From Neoechinorhynchus agilis (taxonomy: Eukaryota > Acanthocephala): a DNA stretch of 64,000 bases. Each line of letters opens with the position of its first letter. The first letter of the stretch is position 1. The stretch spans positions 6,696,001 through 6,760,000 of the forward strand of contig CM121343.1 in NCBI GenBank assembly GCA_051530055.1. Direction: 5' to 3'. The position numbers and the translations under genes are program-made. The notes below the pieces were generated by a model. That model searched no databases, had not been told where the DNA came from, and worked only from the letters and a program-made list of their open reading frames with translations. Below are positions 34,855 through 45,900 of the stretch, piece after piece.

Positions 34855-37200
34855 AAAATAAAATTATAATCACACGTTTAATTTTGTTAAAGAAGAGGAA
34901 CTATGTACTTCTGAGTCCGTGAACACCTGAACTAATGAACACTCGAGCACTGATAGGACAAATGAATGTGATTGTCTACTTTGGAGTGGACGACGGATCC
35001 GAAGAGATGGATGACGGATCCGAAGTGGTGGATGACGGAGTCGGAATTTGGAGTGGATGACGGATCCGGAAATTGCAGTGGATGAAGGATGAAGGGAGAA
35101 GATGAAGGAAAGATCCGGAATTTAGAGTGGATGACGGGGTCGGAATTTGGAGTGGATGACGGATCCGAAGAGGTGGATGACGGATCCGAAGTGGTGGATG
35201 ACGGATTCGGAAATTGGAGTGGATGAAAGAAGAAGATGAAGGAAGGATCCGGAATTTAGAGTGGATGACGGAGTCGGAATTTGGAGTGGATGACGGATCC
35301 GAAGAGTGGATGACGGATCCGAAGTGGTGGATGACGGATCGGAAAAGTGGATGAAAGAAGAAGATGAAGGAAGGATCCGGAATTTAGAGTGGATGACGGA
35401 GTTTGAGTGGATGACGGATCCGGAAATTGGAGTGGATGACGGAGTCGGAATTTGGAGTGGATGAAGGATGAAGGGAGAAGATGAAGGAAAGATCCGGAAT
35501 TTAGAGTGGATGACGGGGTCGGAATTTGGAGTGGATGACGGGGTCGGAATTTGGAGTGGATGAAGGATGAAGGGAGAAGATGAAGGAAAGATCCGGAATT
35601 TAGAGTGGATGACGGGGTCGGAATTTGGAGTGGATGACGGGGTCGGAATTTGGAGTGGATGAAGGATGAAGAGAAGATGAAGGAAAGATCCGGAATTTAG
35701 AGTGGATGACGGGGTCGGAATTTGGAGTGGATGACGGATCCGAAGAGGTGGATGACGGATTCGGAAATTGGAGTGGATGAAAGAAGAAGATGAAGGAAGG
35801 ATCCGGAATTTAGAGTGGATGACGGAGTCGGAATTTGGAGTGGATGACGGATCCGGAAATTGGAGTGGATGAAGGATGAAGGAAGAAGATGAAGGAAAGA
35901 TCCGGAATTTAGAGTGGATGACGGGGTCGGAATTTGGAGTGGATGACGGATCCGGAAATTGGAGTGGATGAAGGATGAAGGAAGAAGATGAAGGAAAGAT
36001 CCGGAATTTAGAGTGGATGACGGGGTCGGAATTTGGAGTGGATGACGGGGTCGGAATTTGGAGTGGATGACGGATGAAGGGAGAAGATGAAGAAAGATCC
36101 GGAATTTAGAGTGGATGACGGGGTCGGAATTTGAGTGGATGACGGATCCGAAGAGGTGGATGACGGATCCGGAAATTGGAGTGGATGAAAGAAGAAGATG
36201 AAGGAAGGATCCGGAATTTAGAGTGGATGACGGAGTCGGAATTTGGAGTGGATGACGGATCCGGAAATTGGAGTGGATGAAGGATGAAGGAAGAAGATGA
36301 AGGAAAGATCCGGAATTTAGAGTGGATGACGGGGTCAGAATTTGAAGTGGATGACGGGGTCGGAATTTGATTGGATGACGGAATCGGAATTTGGAGTGGA
36401 TGACGGATCCGAAGTGGTGGATGACGGATCCGAAGTGGTGGATGACGGATCCGAAGAGGTGGATGACGGATCCGAAGTGGTGGATGACGGATTCGGAAAT
36501 TGGAGTGGATGAAGGAAGAAGATGAAGGAAGGATCCGGAATTTAGAGTGGATGACGGAGTCAGAATTTGGAGTGGATGACGGATCCGAGGAGGTGGATGA
36601 CGGATCCGAAGTGGTGGATGACGGATCCGAAGTGGTGGATGACGGATCCGGAAATTGGAGTGGATGAAAGAAGAAGATGAAGGAAGGATCCGGAATTTAG
36701 AGTGGATGACGGAGTCAGAATTTGGAGTGGATGACGGATGAAAGAAAAGATGAAGGGGGATCCGGAATTTAGAGTGGATGACGGAGTCAGAATTTGGAGT
36801 GGATGACGGATCCGAGGAGGTGGATGACGGATCCGAAGTGGTGGATGACGGATCCGGAAATTGGAGTGGATGAAAGAAGATGAAGGAAGGATCCGGAATT
36901 TAGAGTGGATGACGGAGTCAGAATTTGGAGTGGATGACGGATCCGAAGAGGTGGATGACGGATCCGAAGTGGTGGATGACGGATCCGAAGTGGTGGATGA
37001 CGGATCCGGAAATTGGAGTGGATGAAAGAAGAAGATGAAGGAAGGATCCGGAATTTAGAGTGGATGACGGGGTCGGAATTTGGAGTGGATGACGGAGTCA
37101 GAATTTGGAGTGGATGACGGATGAAAGAAAAAGATGAAGGGGGGATCCGGAATTTAGAGTGGATGACGGAGTCGGAATTTGGAGTGGATGACGGTCGACG
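34855..37200. repeat. Short-unit purine-rich satellite, GTGGATGACGG type
   Basis: From about 34,975 the sequence is built of 17-25-bp modules (TTTGGAGTGGATGACGGATC, GAAGTGGTGGATGACGGAT, GAAGGATGAAGGGAGAAGATG) in irregular order, with longer blocks of roughly 130-160 bp repeating. The plus strand is strikingly purine-rich. The left flank (TTATAATCACACG, then ATGAACACTCGAGCACTGAT up to TACTTTGGAGTGGACGACGG) aligns with one monomer of the 17.5-kb array, so the module derives from the same element. Minus-strand frames stay open for up to 150 codons (SSTPNSDPVIHSKFR) but are a by-product of composition. Confidence 0.93.
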
Positions 37201-37900
37201 ACGACGAGAGAGAGGTGAGTTTTGCCACCCTGGATTTAAGTTCACTAATTTATTACCGCTAATGTGTGGCTAGCGTAGAGCCATCTTTACGGAATCGGTT
37301 AGCGCCCCTGCAAACAATAAGCACCAATTCCCACAAGAACGGACTCTGCAACCCGACCGGATATTCTCAAAAGAACGGACTCGAAACGCCAAAATCAATA
37401 GCCAGATTTATTTATTAAATCAGAACTCGAGTTTTTATGAGGACCCAAAGGTACATGGGTCTTTTTCCTCTTTGTGCAGCAATAAAACGTATTTGTGTGT
37501 AAAGCCATCGAAATAGGCTGTTCAGTCCAACGAATGGAAGGTGATAAAGCCAGTTTAAAATTGCCATTGAAAAGGCAGTGGTGTTCTAGCTTAGAGAGGA
37601 TTCCAGTGAACAATGAGTCCAGGAACGGGGGTCTGATGAACATTTTGCCCGGTGATAACCAGTGTCCGTAGGATAACGCTAATGTTCGTGTTTCAGATGA
37701 CAAGCCTAGAGGAAATGTCGGAGTTATCCGACAGGTGAAATATCGGAGGGAAATAAATTAGTGAACTGAAATCCGACGGGATGGCAAAACTTCTAAAAGT
37801 CTCTTTTCCCCCGAAGATAATAATACAAGACATGAAACTATCTACATGTTTCTCAGGTAGCGATTTTAAGTGCCGTTGAAGAAGGATATCGTATTGGATT
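37201..37900. repeat. Dispersed repeat segments between satellite and RBR gene
   Basis: TTTTGCCACCCTGGATTTAA at about 37,216 and GAGGAAATGTCGGAGTTATC with TAAATTAGTGAACTGAAATC (about 37,710-37,770) match the dispersed family at 1.2, 45.75 and 55.0 kb, in both orientations. Between them a minus-strand open frame of 102 codons has no motif. The upstream region of the RBR gene probably starts after 37,830. Confidence 0.5.
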
Positions 37901-38150
37901 AAGTTGTATAAGGAATGAGAGCATTTCGATCATTAAGCGAGAACGTAATTTGTGATTTAGTTCACCTTGATAGTCACGATATTAATGGCGACATGGATGC
38001 CAAATTACCAGGAAAACGAAGTTTACATCGATCAAATTCTGTAAATAATCCACTTGGGCGTCACGAACATTTCGATGGCGATGATGTGCGGTATCGAAAA
38101 CCGCAAATGAAATCGTGTTTAAAACGTTTTTTAAAGTGGCGATTGGTGCC

Positions 38151-39533
38151 ATGAGCGAAATGAGTACGGCTGAACATCGAATAGAATTTGAGATAGTGTC
38201 CAGGCTGAGTTCAGCAAGTGAGTTTGACGTGGAGCAGTTGGCAACCTTAATTCACAATACAATGAGAATTCCCATCGAGATCACGAAAGCGTTCATTTTG
38301 GCATATAGTGTTCAAGAGGAAAAGCCAAATCTCGACCCATCAACTCTTGCGGATCTTCTTTCATCATCTGTTACATTCGATCAATTCAAGGCCATCATGA
38401 ACAAGCGGTGTTCAACATGTCTCTCACTATTTAGTGCCTTCGACACGATTTCGATGATCGAATGCGAATGTGTTTTTTGTGTGGAATGTTTTACCTTGGG
38501 ATACAAAACTCGGTTGGACAATATCCATCGTATTTCGAGAACTGACTTACAAGATCCAATATTCATACATTGTCTTCTTTGCGATAAGCCTTATAGTTCT
38601 GGCAACAAACTAGAAAGCGTCCACATTCAGCATGTTTTAGACCAGGGAAGGGCAGAAACGGTGGATTTAAAAATTCTGACCTTCTCTTCTATAAGCAATC
38701 TAAGACGCTATTCGCCTGAAATTGCTGAATTATTCAATGAACGCTTAACATTATCTTTACTTTCCTTACAAGCAGATTTCATTCCATGTCCTGAATGTTC
38801 AAATGGATTTATGTTCTACGGAAACCATGATCTTAACAATAACTATGGATTGCCGGTCGAATGCAACGAGTGTGGTGCAAAAGTGTGTGGGCATTGTCAT
38901 TTAAAATGGCAAAGTCACCATTATGGTACAACCTGTCAAAATTTTAAAGCATGGCTTAATTTGAACAACATTACTGATAAACGAATATCGGAATATTTAA
39001 AAAGAAGCGGAATCCAGTGTCCACGATGTAAAGCGATGTACGAACTTTCTAGGGGAGGCTGCATGCACTTTACTTGTTTACTTTGCAGTTATCAATTCTG
39101 CTATGGCTGCTCAGCCCCTTTCCGCAGAGATTGCGACAAAATGTCATGTAAACTCAAGCCAGGCCTTCATGCTCACCATCCTCGAAATTGTATGTATTAT
39201 CTACGGGACATTAATGTTTATCAACTTGAGCAGCAGATCAGTCGCCGGGGACATATTCCCAACAGATCCACTGTTTCTACTTTCTTCAATTTCGATCCTT
39301 CTCATACCACGGGGATTAAATCTAATAGTCCATATAATCGCTCCAAAAGCATTCCGCGTGACTTTTACTGCTACTATACATGCCCCGTCAAGATTCAAAT
39401 CATGAAGAAAAATACATACGTCGATATTAAATGTGGAAAACAATCATTCAAGCACTTGGTATGCCAAGAACACTATAAAGAATATCTGTGCTTAATGTAT
39501 CGCTCCCTTCATTTATCAAATAAGTCGGCGTGA
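38151..39533 (+). CDS. HOIP/LUBEL-like RBR E3 ubiquitin ligase
   Basis: Single open frame, 460 residues from the first in-frame ATG. RING1 is at about 87-148 (CSTC, then the HOIP-type IECECVFCVECF and CLLC). The IBR is at about 213-262 (CPEC, VECNECGAKVCGHCHLKW, HHYGTTC). RING2 spans about 290-330 (GIQCPRCKAMYELSRGGCMH) with catalytic Cys 304 in RGGCMHF. A linear-ubiquitin-determining region follows: LHAHHPRNCMYYLRD and, near the end, KHLVCQEHYKEYL. HHPR-C-YLRD and C-HYKEYL are specific to HOIP and LUBEL, which build Met1-linked chains. The protein is far shorter than either: no NZF or PUB domain is visible, and a UBA-like helical segment may occupy 28-75. The frame stays open upstream to 38,085, and a separate open frame at 37,915-38,154 may be a 5' exon I could not join in phase. 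Confidence 0.88.
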   Translation: MSEMSTAEHRIEFEIVSRLSSASEFDVEQLATLIHNTMRIPIEITKAFILAYSVQEEKPNLDPSTLADLLSSSVTFDQFKAIMNKRCSTCLSLFSAFDTISMIECECVFCVECFTLGYKTRLDNIHRISRTDLQDPIFIHCLLCDKPYSSGNKLESVHIQHVLDQGRAETVDLKILTFSSISNLRRYSPEIAELFNERLTLSLLSLQADFIPCPECSNGFMFYGNHDLNNNYGLPVECNECGAKVCGHCHLKWQSHHYGTTCQNFKAWLNLNNITDKRISEYLKRSGIQCPRCKAMYELSRGGCMHFTCLLCSYQFCYGCSAPFRRDCDKMSCKLKPGLHAHHPRNCMYYLRDINVYQLEQQISRRGHIPNRSTVSTFFNFDPSHTTGIKSNSPYNRSKSIPRDFYCYYTCPVKIQIMKKNTYVDIKCGKQSFKHLVCQEHYKEYLCLMYRSLHLSNKSA

Positions 39534-40320
39534 ATATGCCGGTACCAAATAAATCACTACCGATATAAGTGCTTATTTTAAACGGTTTCCATTATTGCCA
39601 TCGCTGTGTAATTTAATCACTGAATGCCACAGCACCGTTCCACCAAACAAAAATGGATAAAACAAAGTTTTTCCTATTCAATATACCTCGAAGATTTTCT
39701 ACAAAATACGATAATTCATTATTTTAGAACAGACCTGTTAGGGTTTCTAAGAAAATATTTTGAAGAGAATTGATTTAATTTTTTCCAGTGATTAATATAT
39801 GGAAATATTTGAGACTTACGATTTAATAGTTCATATTGGTTGTTTTCCGGCGGAAAATTAAAATGAGGTACAGGATTGTGCCGTAATATCGGATATTAAA
39901 ATAAAATCGGAATTGAACCTCCAAGAACTCGATGATGGTCACAAAACGTCTTTAATCGAAATAATCATTTACCGCGGGTATAGGCTTTTCCCCGATACCT
40001 CACATATCGACATTTTTATAAAATCATTTCAATTTCTCCGCCAGAAAACAACCAGTTGTAGGAATAGTGGAATATATTGTTTTCATCTCATAGTCAATGA
40101 AAACATCAAGGTTATTCAAAAAGGTTCAATATCAATTTTAATAGATACTAGACACAATACAAATTTCTTGTTGACGAAGTATGCAATTAGAGGAAACGCA
40201 ATTTCCGTCTTTATGGATTTTAAGCTATTAATGTAATAATAAGTCATAAAAAATTTAAATCAAAACGTGTGATTTTTATGGGAAAAGTGTCTTTTATGAC
40301 CAAGGAAAAAATATAGTTAC
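39534..40320. repeat. 3' flank of RBR gene and dispersed repeat copies
   Basis: AATAAA at about 39,547 is a plausible polyadenylation signal. TACAGGATTGTGCCGTAATA at about 39,871 is a dispersed hammerhead-like copy. About 39,945-40,060 (TCTTTAATCGAAATAATCAT, TTACCGCGGGTATAGG, CACATATCGACATTTT) shares segments with the foldback elements at 51.2 and 54.0 kb. A long open frame across it (39,913-40,236) is probably repeat sequence. Confidence 0.5.
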
Positions 40321-40324
40321 AAAC

Positions 40325-40470
40325 GTCCACACCACCGCTCTGCATCACTCTTAGCTGCCGTCTTGGTGTAATGGTCGAAAGGACGTTGTAAGAGGAATGC
40401 TCATGATCGTTTTGAGTCTCCTCGATAATTGCTTAACCACTTCTTACGCCGCGGTACCAAACGACCCGAG
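40325..40470 (-). mobile_element. Degraded LINE tail (short copy)
   Basis: CCACCGCTCTGCATCACTC, GCCGTCTTGGTGTAATGGTC and GAAAGGACG-TTG align with the longer inverted LINE tail at 41,375-41,725. Too short and mutated to show protein motifs itself. Confidence 0.6.
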
Positions 40471-40544
40471 TAATTCACATAAAGAAATGTCGCCGACTCA
40501 TTTAATCGACAAATTGCCCTATAAAAACAATATATTTGACAGGC

Positions 40545-40811
40545 ATGAATCCTTTTAGTAATTTCCTACGCGACAGAATAATCCTTAAGTCGGAAACAGT
40601 TTTTAATTCAGAGGGAATTTTTCGAGAGTCATCTAATTTAAGCTCTATTTTTACAAATAAAAAATCTTTACCTCAAGAAACCTCATTACATTTATCATTG
40701 CTATCTAGAATTTTCGATCCTTCAAGAAAAGTCAGTTTTCTAGACGAGTTCATACTTAAAAGCTGTTATCAAATTTTTTCGCCTTCAACAAAAAAGCGAC
40801 AAAGGCAATAA
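40545..40811 (+). CDS. Hypothetical small protein, 88 aa
   Basis: An ATG frame of 88 codons preceded by TTTGACAG-GC, an acceptor-like sequence. Composition is Ser, Leu, Phe and Lys rich (ESSNLSSIFTNKKSLP, SLLSRIFDPSRKVSFLDEF) with a basic end KKRQRQ. No domain, signal peptide or family recognised. It lies among retroelement tails, so it may be a spurious frame. Confidence 0.25.
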   Translation: MNPFSNFLRDRIILKSETVFNSEGIFRESSNLSSIFTNKKSLPQETSLHLSLLSRIFDPSRKVSFLDEFILKSCYQIFSPSTKKRQRQ

Positions 40812-41135
40812 ATGCATTGATATAGCTAATGAAATCATCACTCATCTTTCAAAAAGAAGCGTTTCCGGTTAATTAAAGCAATGATACCTTCTTGTGTTTA
40901 TTAAATTGTTCTACCTTTGTCGAGAAAATGAAAACCAAAAAAAACCCATTCAGTATTGCGTAATTAAATATAAATGTAAAATACAAACCTTTTCGAATTT
41001 TTATTTCTAAGGATTTAATTTCCTACGAAATTAACTTAGGTTTCGTATTTCTAAAGGAAACTAAGAATCAAGTTAATTAGTAAAAACATGACAAATAGTG
41101 ACCGAATAAGTTTGTTTCTGACGGAAATCTTTAAG

Positions 41136-41265
41136 GAATTTATTACATCCGATATTTCGGCACAATCTCTTGCTTGTTTTATAGCGAAGAAATTAAAATG
41201 ATTTTATTTTAAATCCGATATTCGGGCGCAATCGTATGCATTTATCAAGGTTGCTTCTAAGTTAC
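41136..41265. repeat. Two tandem partial copies of the dispersed hammerhead-like repeat
   Basis: GGAATTTATTACATCCGATA-TTTCGGCACAATC (about 41,136-41,170) and AAATCCGATATTCGGGCGCA-ATC with TTTATCAAGGTTG (about 41,212-41,260) are two copies in the same orientation within 80 bp. The second has a base change in the GAAAT core, so at least that copy would not form the core. Confidence 0.6.
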
Positions 41266-41374
41266 ACCCAATTCAATTTTAACTGATTTACGGCCTTCGT
41301 AATTTAATTTCCTTGTGCTTGGTTTTTCCGGTCTTTTATTAAAATAACCTTCAGAATCTCGGTGCAGAAATCAT

Positions 41375-41725
41375 TCATACCACCGCCCCTCTGGATCACT
41401 TAGTTGCCGTCCTGGTGTAACGGTCGAAAGGACGGATGCAGCGTGTTTTGTAGGAGGAATGCTCCTGATCTCGAATCACCAGTGATTCGCCCTCCTGCGC
41501 AGTGGTACCAAGCGATCCGAGTGTCTCGACGCCAAATTGAACGAAACAATGATTTCGACTCAGGAGCGGTGGTTGTTGCTCCCCTTCCCGTTTAATAGTG
41601 GCGAATTTTATGTTGCTGGCTGCGAGTGGCGTCCCAGGGAAAGCATTTTCCTCGCCAAGGGAATACTGTGACACCGTCCGGTCTACGGCGGCCATCGAAT
41701 CGACAAAGATTGCTCGGCTCTAGGA
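41375..41725 (-). mobile_element. LINE ORF2 C-terminal fragment (inverted)
   Basis: The minus strand encodes [16 protein letters not shown], a frame-linked [20 protein letters not shown], then NHCFVQFGVETLGSLGTTAQ. The same block stands forward at 46,620-46,950, which identifies a LINE polyprotein tail of a second subfamily (HCFVQFGVE-LGSLG, equivalent to HYFVPFGVE-YGALG of the 48.5-kb copy). Beyond TTAQ the match decays. Confidence 0.7.
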
Positions 41726-41902
41726 TGTTGGGGGCATTCACAGTATTCAGGGCACGACTAAGAGCATTGCGTTCACATCAGCGTGTCGTGGGTACCTTTC
41801 GCCTGAATGCGATTTTTAAATAGTTAGTATTTGCAATCTTTTATTTGAATATCGGCCATCGCCGCTTATTGGGTTCATGTTTGTTTCTGACTGGAAATTT
41901 TA

Positions 41903-42055
41903 ATCATTAAATTTTAGTCTATCCCTTCCTTGTCCGGCTTATTTTTAGGCATAAAGCCAAACCAATTACATCAGAGAAGTGATCTGATGTAATTGGTTTG
42001 GCTTTATGCCTAAAAATAAGCCGGACAAGAAAGGGATAGATTAAAATTTAATGAT
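41903..42055. repeat. Long near-perfect palindrome, arms of about 72 nt
   Basis: ATCATTAAATTTTAGTCTAT at the left end is the inverse of the right end with one base change. CCGGCTTATTTTTAGGCATA and ACCAATTACATCAGA are exactly mirrored at 41,982-42,030. The loop is about 7 nt (GAAGTGA). With so few mismatches this is either a very recent foldback insertion or a structure kept by pairing. Transcription would give a hairpin of pre-miRNA size, though much better paired than usual. Confidence 0.85.
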
Positions 42056-42191
42056 GATAACAATACCGGCTTGCCAGTAAAACTTAAAAATGGGAGATTT
42101 TAAGGAATTTATTAAAAATTTACAAGCAACCTGGATGAACGCGTATAAAGTGGTTGTTTTCTGGCAGAGAAATTAAATGATGATTTTATTT

Positions 42192-42240
42192 TAAATCCGA
42201 TTTGTTTCGAAGACACAATTTTGTACGCATACGATGGCTG
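42192..42240. repeat. Dispersed repeat copy
   Basis: TTTTAAATCCGATTTGTTTC followed by GAAGACACAATTTTGTACGC matches the copy at 1,410-1,455 (TTTCGAAGGCACAATCTTGT) and the family at 34.6, 41.2 and 52.2 kb. Confidence 0.6.
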
Positions 42241-42624
42241 ATCTTCAAAAAAAAGGATTGCAAATACTAACTATTCGAAAAAAAGTAGGCTAAGTTGGAT
42301 TGGATGCGTGTTTTTCAAATTGTCGATACGAAATGAAAGTTTTTAACCCGGGTGGCTTCAAAAACGGTATTCAACGTTACATGAAAGTCCCCGATTTTTG
42401 TCAATATTATAAGTTCAAAAGCGTTCGATGAGTAAGTGTCGGAGGCGCAGCGTTGATAAGTTGTCAAAAGAAGTTTCAATTTGATGCGAACCTCAAAGGT
42501 GAACATTTCAAAGGCAGACACATTTCGTTCGGAGTTGACTCATCATTCCGGCGGTAGGCATCAAACCCACCCGAGGTTTCTACGCAGCCAATAAATTCAA
42601 AGGGTTAAATGTGTGTGAATTGAA

Positions 42625-42955
42625 GGTTGTGCACCTCATTCTCGGACTCATCCCCGAAAACCCTTTGCAAAAACAAGAAAGGATTACGTATGTACGATAT
42701 CGTCACTGATTGCGATCATCATTGTTTTTCGCGGCATGGTAAAATCGATATACAAAACACGGATCGCTGCCCCGAGCCGACAGCAAGAACGTCTTTGTGT
42801 GCTTACGTGGCAGCAGCACCAAACGGCGTTCTGCTGCTGCTGCTGCCGCCGCCACACAGCTCCTTATGTGCGGCGGCGGCGGCGGAGGCGGCGGCGGCGG
42901 TGCTGGCGCACTCTTACACACGCGTGTGCGCGCGCGCGACACACCATCCATAAAT
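42625..42955. promoter_or_regulatory. GC-rich microsatellite region just upstream of RBFOX
   Basis: In an otherwise AT-rich window this block holds (CTG)n running into CCG, then (CGG)n/(GGC)n, then ACACACGCGTGTGCGCGCGCGC, an alternating purine-pyrimidine run. It ends 5 bp before the first RBFOX ATG that I can support. A promoter/5' UTR role is inferred from position and composition. The frame through it would encode long Arg or Ala runs and is unlikely to be coding. Confidence 0.5.
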
Positions 42956-42960
42956 TAGAG

Positions 42961-45900
42961 ATGCCTGATGATCGCACGAGGGATTCCATGGTACTAACAA
43001 CGGAAAACTCCGAACACCACGCATCGCATCCGATGCAATACCAAACTAAGCAGCTCGTTGTAGCTACGACTCTCGGAGGAGGAGATATTTCACAAGGACA
43101 ACAGGTCGGTTGAACACTCTTCAACAAGTACTCGTTCATATCACTTTAAGATGTCTTGTCAACTTATAAATGAAAACAATGTCGACCAACGACGGACTAA
43201 CTCACCAGTATCCGAAAATACGAATGATCCCGTAAGCCGCCCCGTTTTCAACTTTATTCTACATCTTAAAGAACGAGAAGAAAGAGCGGAAAATGAGTGC
43301 CGCTGAAAATGAAGCAAAGGAAGAAAGTGGCTCACCTCGAGTCCAAACGGCAAATGAAGTGGTGGCGGCTACAACACAACCGATTATGCCGGGCGGCGGA
43401 GCGTCAACGCAACAACAACAACCGGCGAAAAGACTACACGTATCAAACATCCCATTCCGGTTCAGAGACAATGAGCTGAAATCAATGTTTTCGCCTTTTG
43501 GAGAAGTTACGGATGTGGAAATCATCTTTAATGAACGCGGCTCGAAGGTAAGCCTTCTCCGTCAATCTTCCTCTATTGACTTTGGCATATATTTTTTTTA
43601 AATTCGGGGTTTCGTGTAGGCTTTTACCGCGAATCGGGACCATTTTGTGACTTCATCATCTCGTGTTTAGAGGCAGACATAAAGCGAATCTCTTGCGCCA
43701 ACGTTCCGATCACAAAGTAAGCTAGCCTGCACGGCGAATCAACACTTGAGTCTCCCTCAGGTTGTTATATCATCTGCAACAAGTAGTTCTGCTAGACACT
43801 AGAAAATTCGAACAATTCGCAATGTCGTCCGAGAATTGCCCTAATGCATGCCAGTAACCGGGCCGCAAGCTCCTAGCACGTGCAATATTGTACCTGAAAT
43901 TTGAACAAAACTCACATACACTCGGGCACTCTTGGCTGTCATCGTCGTCGTACGTGATTATTATGTTAGACTCTAAGGAAGATGACCAGTAGATTGAGCA
44001 TCGTCAGTTTTTTTTGAACCGCATGACCCGTACTTGGCCGCCGTACCCGTCGTCGTCGTCGTCAACAAAACAACAACAACGTTGTGCATGAACCAACACC
44101 GATGGTGTATTTTGAGATGTTTCGAAATGAACTCTCGAATGCTACGGGTTTCCTCAGAACCGAGAAATTATAATCGCTCGTTTTAGGGCTTCGGTTTTGT
44201 TACGTTCGCTTGCGAAACACAAGCAAATGCTGCAAGGGAAAAACTCAATGGTTCAATCGTAGAGGGTCGCAAAATTGAGGTATTTGTGTGGATCAATCAC
44301 GCACACCGCCCCAAAAGTCCCATAAATCCTTAACGAATGTCATTTCAGGTCAACATTGCAACAGCCAAATCTCAGTCGAGGCAAAAGGTACACAATAATC
44401 AAATTGGGATTCAAGGAAGGCCCATTTTTCTTCCAAGCGATGTAGCTTCGCAATTCAGCTATAATCTAGCAGCTCTTACAAATGCTATATCGTCTGGCCT
44501 GAACCCGTACATGACAGTCAGCCCTCAACATCTCAACTTAGGACAAGCTGCTGCCATATCTCCTCTGCTAAAACAAACTTTTATCGTACCTGCTGCGCCG
44601 CAAATGATGCGGTCAACGTTGAATATGCCAACGATCGCAGTCGCAAACAATTTCCCTGCGGCGTACTCTTTTTATCCAATATCGTTCAATAATCTTGCAA
44701 CCACGCATCCACAGCAACAACAACAACCAAGTCAACCGTCGATTATAAGTCAAAACGCAGTATCTCAACCACTAGTTAATAATCCGTTTCAGGCCTTTGT
44801 TCCTAGAATCGCATTGATAACCACCGGACTACACCCACACCTACATCCTTCCTCGTCCCAATTCGCGGGCCTAGAACACGTATCAACCAATGGCACGATT
44901 GTTTCCAATCCACTCACGAACCACCCATATTATTTATCGTCCAATCCACATCAATTATTTGCCGTACCGAATGTCGCAAATCCTCTGCAGTATCTAATGA
45001 CCACCACACAGCCATCTCAACAGGCAGCTGCGTATTTCTCAACGGATTCTGTAAATGCTCAACAAAGGTACACTTTAAAAACGTCTATATGCGATTGAAC
45101 CTAATGTACACTCAAATCAAAACTACTCAGTGCTCAGATATTTTGGTTTTTTTTCGAAATGGTTACCCTTTATACCGCATAGGGAACACTATACGTTGCT
45201 ATGATAGAAAACGGTGGATAAGTAAGCGATTTTCATCAACCTTGGAGTCGTTTGGGGTTTTCGTTCGGGTCGTCCGTAGTACCAATTTCTTCATTAAAAA
45301 TAATATTTTGGTCGTGTAGGGATTAATTCCCTTTCATAAACATTTCGTCGGACTTCTTCAGGTTGTAAAAGTGTTTTACGCGCACTGAAGAAGTCCGACG
45401 AGGCGGATGAAATATTTATGAAAAAGAATTACGAACAACTTCTTTACATTAGAAATAGTGCAATCTCAATACGCTATACTGAATTTTAAAAGTAGATTCA
45501 ATATTTGTTTGTTTTTTGGTTATAAGAAAAATAGATATTGATTTATTATTCTCAATATTGTCTAAACATAACTAACAATCTGACGAAGTCTGACGAAATA
45601 TTTTGAGGATAATAAATCAGTATCTATTTTTCTTATGTGCGAACTACCATTTTTGGAACAGATTCAATATTAATGATGAAAAAAGATACTGTACTCTATG
45701 TCTTTGATTATTATATTCCGGAGAAAATATACTTTCGTTTGATAGTTTTGCCACCCCGCCGGATTTCAATTCACTAAATTATTTCTCCGATGTTTCACCT
45801 AACTTACAAACAATGATAAACCTTCAATTTAAATCTGACGAGGTGACAAAACTACCAAAAGAAAGAATACTGTACTCTGTTTTCGCCCTGCTACTCTGGA

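Noticed and set aside
36787-37245. 152-codon minus-strand Ser/Pro/His-rich protein
   Set aside because: It is the complement of the purine-rich satellite; stops are rare because of composition, not selection.
42703-43139. Arg-, Ala- and Pro-run proteins on both strands
   Set aside because: They arise from the triplet-repeat block; the RBFOX first exon uses a different supported frame from 42,961.
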